Source of the DNA: Anaerolinea sp.
Lineage (GTDB): Bacteria > Chloroflexota > Anaerolineae > Anaerolineales > Villigracilaceae
Assembly: GCA_020720965.1 (NCBI GenBank)
Contig: DYNS01000126.1
Span: 1 to 7,941, forward strand
Reading direction: 5' to 3'
DNA length: 7,941 nt
Of the stretch, positions 5,411 through 7,941 are shown one piece after another. A program made the translations under genes and the position numbers. The stretch's first letter is position 1; each line of letters opens with the position of its first letter. The notes below the pieces were generated by a model. It saw only the letters and a program-made list of their open reading frames with translations, did not search any database and had not been told where the DNA came from.

Positions 5411-5445
5411 CCCTCACCCTCCGCCCTCCCCCGTTGGGGAGGGGA
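5411..5445. repeat. C-rich palindromic element
   Basis: CCCTCACCCTCCG leads into an 8-bp perfect stem: CCCTCCCC at 5424-5431 and GGGGAGGG at 5436-5443, with loop CGTT. From memory it resembles widespread intergenic CCCTCACCC...GGGGAGGGGA palindromes of many bacteria, but I cannot name a family. It might weakly terminate crcB transcripts, since a pyrimidine tract follows, though the T run is interrupted by C and lies far from the stem. Confidence 0.5.
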
Positions 5446-5480
5446 CTCTCTTCTTTCTTCTCTTTTCTCTTTTTTGTCCT
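5446..5480 (+). promoter_or_regulatory. Pyrimidine-only leader before ABC-F 2 start
   Basis: Of 35 bases, 34 are C or T (only 5476 is G), ending exactly at the GTG start of the next gene. There is therefore no Shine-Dalgarno sequence. The tract could favour standby or S1-type initiation, or be slippage-derived low-complexity DNA. No promoter is evident in it. Confidence 0.4.
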
Positions 5481-7475
5481 GTGTCTCTTCTCAACGTTTC
5501 TTCTCTTACCAAGTCCTACGGACACCGTGATATTTTTACCAGCCTGACCTTTGGCGTGGCGAAGGGTGCCCGCCTGGGGATTGTTGGTCCCAACGGGGTG
5601 GGGAAAACCTCCCTGTTGCGTATCCTTGCCGGAGTGGATGATGCCTCATCCGGTTCTGTTCACAAATCACGAGGGTTGCGGGTGGGTTATCTCTCGCAGG
5701 AAGCCGATTTTCAGATGTCCGGCACGCTGTGGGATGCCTGCGAGAGTGTTTTTGCACCGCTTATCCGTCAGCAGGAGGAGTTGAACCGGTTGGAGGCGCA
5801 AATTGCCAGCGGGGATGAATCTGCCCTGGAGCGGTATGGCGCTCTTCAGCACGAGTTCGAGCGGCGGGGCGGTTACACTTTTCAGACCAAAATTCGACAG
5901 GTGTTAAGCGGTTTGGGTTTTGATGCGGTGGATTACCCCCTTTCGCTGGAACATCTCTCCGGCGGACAGCGCACCCGCGCCTTTTTGGCTCAATTGCTGC
6001 TTTCCGACCCGGACCTGCTCCTGTTGGACGAGCCGACCAATCACCTGGATGTGCAGGCGGTGGAATGGCTGGAAGGCTACCTGAGTCAGTGGGCGGGCGC
6101 GGCGGTCATCGTCTCGCATGACCGTTACTTTTTGGATAAAGCCGCCAACGGCATTTTGGAGATGACCGCCGCCGGGGTGGAAGAATACCGGGGCAACTAT
6201 AGCCATTACCTGCAACAACGCCAGGAGCGTTGGGAACGCCGCCAAATGGTCTTTGACGGTGAAAAGGAAAAACTGCTGCGCGAGGTGGAGTACATTAAAA
6301 AGAACATCTCCGGGCAGAACACTTTGCAAGCCAAAGGTAAATTGCGCCGTCTTACCCGCGTGGTGCAGGCAATTGAGCAGGTGGGCATGGATGCGGTGTT
6401 GAATACGCAGTGGTCGCAGTTGGATGTGGATACAACAACCAGCCCCTTTGGCGTGGAAGAAGCCGAAAAGCGGGTTCGCGCTTTGCGTCTGCCGGATGTG
6501 CGCCCCCCGCAGCTGCACTTGCACCTGCGAAGTTTTCAACGCTCCGGCGACCTGGTCATCCGCGCCCGCGGCCTGGCGGTGGGCTGGGAGCCAGGAAAGC
6601 CCCTGTTTGCCTGCCCAGAGATGGAATTGCGCCGCTCGGAATGTGCCGCCCTCATCGGCGCGAATGGTGCTGGCAAAAGCACCTTCCTTAAGACCATCCT
6701 TGGTCAAATTCCGCCCCTGCAAGGCGAGGTGATTTTGGGCGCAAGCCTTAAGGTGGGTTATTTTGCCCAGGCGCACGAGGGGCTGAACCCCCAAAATACC
6801 CTGGTGCAAGAAATTCAGACCGCCGCGCCGAATATGCTCATCTCCGAGGCGAGGCAATATTTGGGCAAGTTCCTCTTCAGTGGGGATGATTCTTACAAAA
6901 AGGTGGAAGTTCTCTCCGGCGGTGAGCGGGGGCGGCTTGCCCTGGCAAAATTGGCGCTGGAAGATACCAACCTTCTCTTGCTGGACGAGCCGACCAATCA
7001 CCTGGATATTCCCGCCCAGGAAGTGCTGGAGCAGGTGTTGGAAGCCTACGCCGGGACGATTCTGCTCGTCTCGCACGACCGTTACCTGGTGGATGCCCTG
7101 GCGACCCAGGTGTGGGAGATTACCCCTGAGGGTGGTTTGGATACCTTCAACGGAACCTACTCTCAGCGGCGCGAAGAGCGGGAAAGGCTGGCAGCCCTCG
7201 CATCCGCCCAGGTGCAGGAAGCCTCCCGCAGCGCGGCAGCGCCCTCCTCCAAAAATAGCAAGGAAGGCAAGGAAGAACGCCGCCGCAAAGCCCAAATTCA
7301 GGAATTGGAAAACGCCATCGCCGCGCTGGAAGAGCGCCTTGCCGGGTTGGGTCGCCAACTGGAAAATCCGCCCCCGGACCCTGGGCAGGTTGCCCAACTG
7401 GGGCGCGAATATGAGCAGGTGCAAGCCGAAATGGACGAGAAACTGAGCGAATGGGAGCAAATTCAGACCCTATGA
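5481..7475 (+). CDS. ABC-F family ATPase, Uup/YdiF-like with C-terminal coiled coil
   Basis: A 664-residue soluble twin-cassette ATPase without membrane segments, acting on ribosomes by family precedent. Cassette 1 has GPNGVGKT at 36-43, LSGGQ at 159-163, DEPTNHLD at 183-190 (Glu184) and switch His213. The charged helical linker spans about 235-320, including ERWERRQMVFDGEKEKL. Cassette 2 has GANGAGKS at 393-400, LSGGE at 478-482, DEPTNHLD at 502-509 (Glu503) and His532. After a polar spacer (575-600), residues 600-664 form a heptad-patterned coiled coil ending in LSEWEQIQ, as in Uup, YdiF and related proteins. All catalytic residues are intact, suggesting a housekeeping translation factor rather than a resistance protein, though this is inference. 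The GTG start is chosen because the first beta strand begins at once (MSLLNVSSLTKSYG) and no upstream in-frame start exists. Its stop overlaps the next gene as ATGA. Confidence 0.95.
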   Translation: MSLLNVSSLTKSYGHRDIFTSLTFGVAKGARLGIVGPNGVGKTSLLRILAGVDDASSGSVHKSRGLRVGYLSQEADFQMSGTLWDACESVFAPLIRQQEELNRLEAQIASGDESALERYGALQHEFERRGGYTFQTKIRQVLSGLGFDAVDYPLSLEHLSGGQRTRAFLAQLLLSDPDLLLLDEPTNHLDVQAVEWLEGYLSQWAGAAVIVSHDRYFLDKAANGILEMTAAGVEEYRGNYSHYLQQRQERWERRQMVFDGEKEKLLREVEYIKKNISGQNTLQAKGKLRRLTRVVQAIEQVGMDAVLNTQWSQLDVDTTTSPFGVEEAEKRVRALRLPDVRPPQLHLHLRSFQRSGDLVIRARGLAVGWEPGKPLFACPEMELRRSECAALIGANGAGKSTFLKTILGQIPPLQGEVILGASLKVGYFAQAHEGLNPQNTLVQEIQTAAPNMLISEARQYLGKFLFSGDDSYKKVEVLSGGERGRLALAKLALEDTNLLLLDEPTNHLDIPAQEVLEQVLEAYAGTILLVSHDRYLVDALATQVWEITPEGGLDTFNGTYSQRREERERLAALASAQVQEASRSAAAPSSKNSKEGKEERRRKAQIQELENAIAALEERLAGLGRQLENPPPDPGQVAQLGREYEQVQAEMDEKLSEWEQIQTL

Positions 7476-7941
7476 GCGAACCTGAAAAACAGCCCCGCCC
7501 CAACTTTTTCCATCACCTGCACCCGCCCAGCATCCCTGCTGCCCAGGCGGGTTGGGGCTATACGTTAGGCGCGGGAGGCATTGCCGTTTTTCTCACCCTG
7601 GTTGTCCTCCTGACCGGGGCGCTGGAGATGTTTTTTTACGTCCCAACTCCTCAGCAGGCGGGCGAATCGGTGCAGATGATTACTTTCCTGGTTCCCTTCG
7701 GCGGCTTGGTGCGTGGGCTGCATTACTGGAGTGCTCAGGCGCTGATGCTTTTTAGCCTTGTTCATTTGGCGCGAGTCGTTCTCACCGGGGCGTTTACGCC
7801 TCCACGCCGCTTTAATTACCTGCTTGGCTTGGGGCTTTTGGTGCTGCTGCTGTTTCTCAACTTTACCGGCTACGTCCTGCGCTGGGACGAGGGCATTCGC
7901 TGGGCATTGGTGGTCGGCACGAACCTGCTCAAAACCATCCC
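7472..7941 (+). CDS. Cytochrome b N-terminal domain protein (bc-type complex), partial at window edge
   Basis: The first 156 codons of a membrane protein that continues beyond the window; the frame is open to the last base. It looks like the haem-binding half of a cytochrome b/b6 subunit of a quinol:acceptor oxidoreductase. Hydrophobic segments lie at about 32-56, 85-106 and 115-135. The second carries the haem-ligand spacing His84-x13-His98 in GLHYWSAQALMLFSLVHLAR, preceded by FGGLVRG. The motif after helix 3 reads FTGYVLRWDEGIRWAL, where classical cytochrome b has a GxxLPWDQ-like motif. The Trp-Asp core is kept but Pro and Gln are replaced by Arg and Glu. The ATG at 7472 overlaps the ABC-F stop by 4 bases; a GGGAG at 7453-7457 is a distant ribosome-binding candidate. 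The second haem-ligand pair and the quinol-site PEWY motif lie outside the window. Confidence 0.88.
   Translation, partial: MSEPEKQPRPNFFHHLHPPSIPAAQAGWGYTLGAGGIAVFLTLVVLLTGALEMFFYVPTPQQAGESVQMITFLVPFGGLVRGLHYWSAQALMLFSLVHLARVVLTGAFTPPRRFNYLLGLGLLVLLLFLNFTGYVLRWDEGIRWALVVGTNLLKTI

Noticed and set aside
5904..7460. Long 518-codon ORF antisense to ABC-F 2
   Set aside because: It is the mirror of a clear twin-ATPase gene with all motifs intact. Its translation has no recognisable domain, and long antisense ORFs are common in GC-rich coding DNA.

Overview
This is a compact bacterial segment of ordinary chromosomal genes, roughly 55-60% G+C by eye. The protein types suggest a Chloroflexota lineage, most likely Anaerolineae-like: two ABC-F ATPases, a hemolysin-III/PAQR protein, a class II CCA-adding-type nucleotidyltransferase, ProC, CrcB/Fluc and a bc-type cytochrome b with a divergent Trp-Asp motif. 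No rRNA, tRNA or taxon-specific marker is present, so this placement is inference from memory of families.

Layout. Bases 1-164 hold no gene, but contain a strong palindromic terminator about 40 bases past the end of the first gene. Bases 183-1772 (minus) encode an ABC-F ATPase. Its 5' leader (about 1773-1950, minus) is the most interesting part of the window. It has a perfect TATAAT box, then a 33-codon ORF whose ATG sits at the predicted transcription start, then an 11-bp hairpin with a seven-T run. That T run directly abuts the gene's Shine-Dalgarno. This is the architecture of a translation-coupled transcription attenuator, as known for antibiotic-inducible ABC-F genes. Bases 2135-2776 (plus) encode a hemolysin-III family membrane protein. 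It converges, with only 17 bases between stop codons, on a minus-strand tRNA nucleotidyltransferase/poly(A) polymerase-type gene (2794-4065). That gene is divergent from proC (4105-4968, plus). proC overlaps crcB (4961-5347) by 8 bases. After a 133-base gap comes a second ABC-F ATPase (5481-7475), Uup/YdiF-like with a C-terminal coiled coil. Its stop overlaps, as ATGA, the start of a cytochrome b gene that runs off the window (7472 onward).

Five intergenic patches consist of a degenerate tandem heptamer (CTTACCA / CTTCTCA / CTACCCA, or its complement). They resemble in style the heptameric short tandem repeats of some cyanobacteria. Three of the genes (ABC-F 1, the nucleotidyltransferase, crcB) have their last codons and stop codon inside such a patch.

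Functionally the genes are a mix: ribosome protection or translation factors, tRNA 3'-end maturation, proline synthesis, fluoride export, a membrane-stress protein and respiration. Apart from the overlapping pairs proC-crcB and ABC-F 2-cytochrome b, nothing suggests one pathway.
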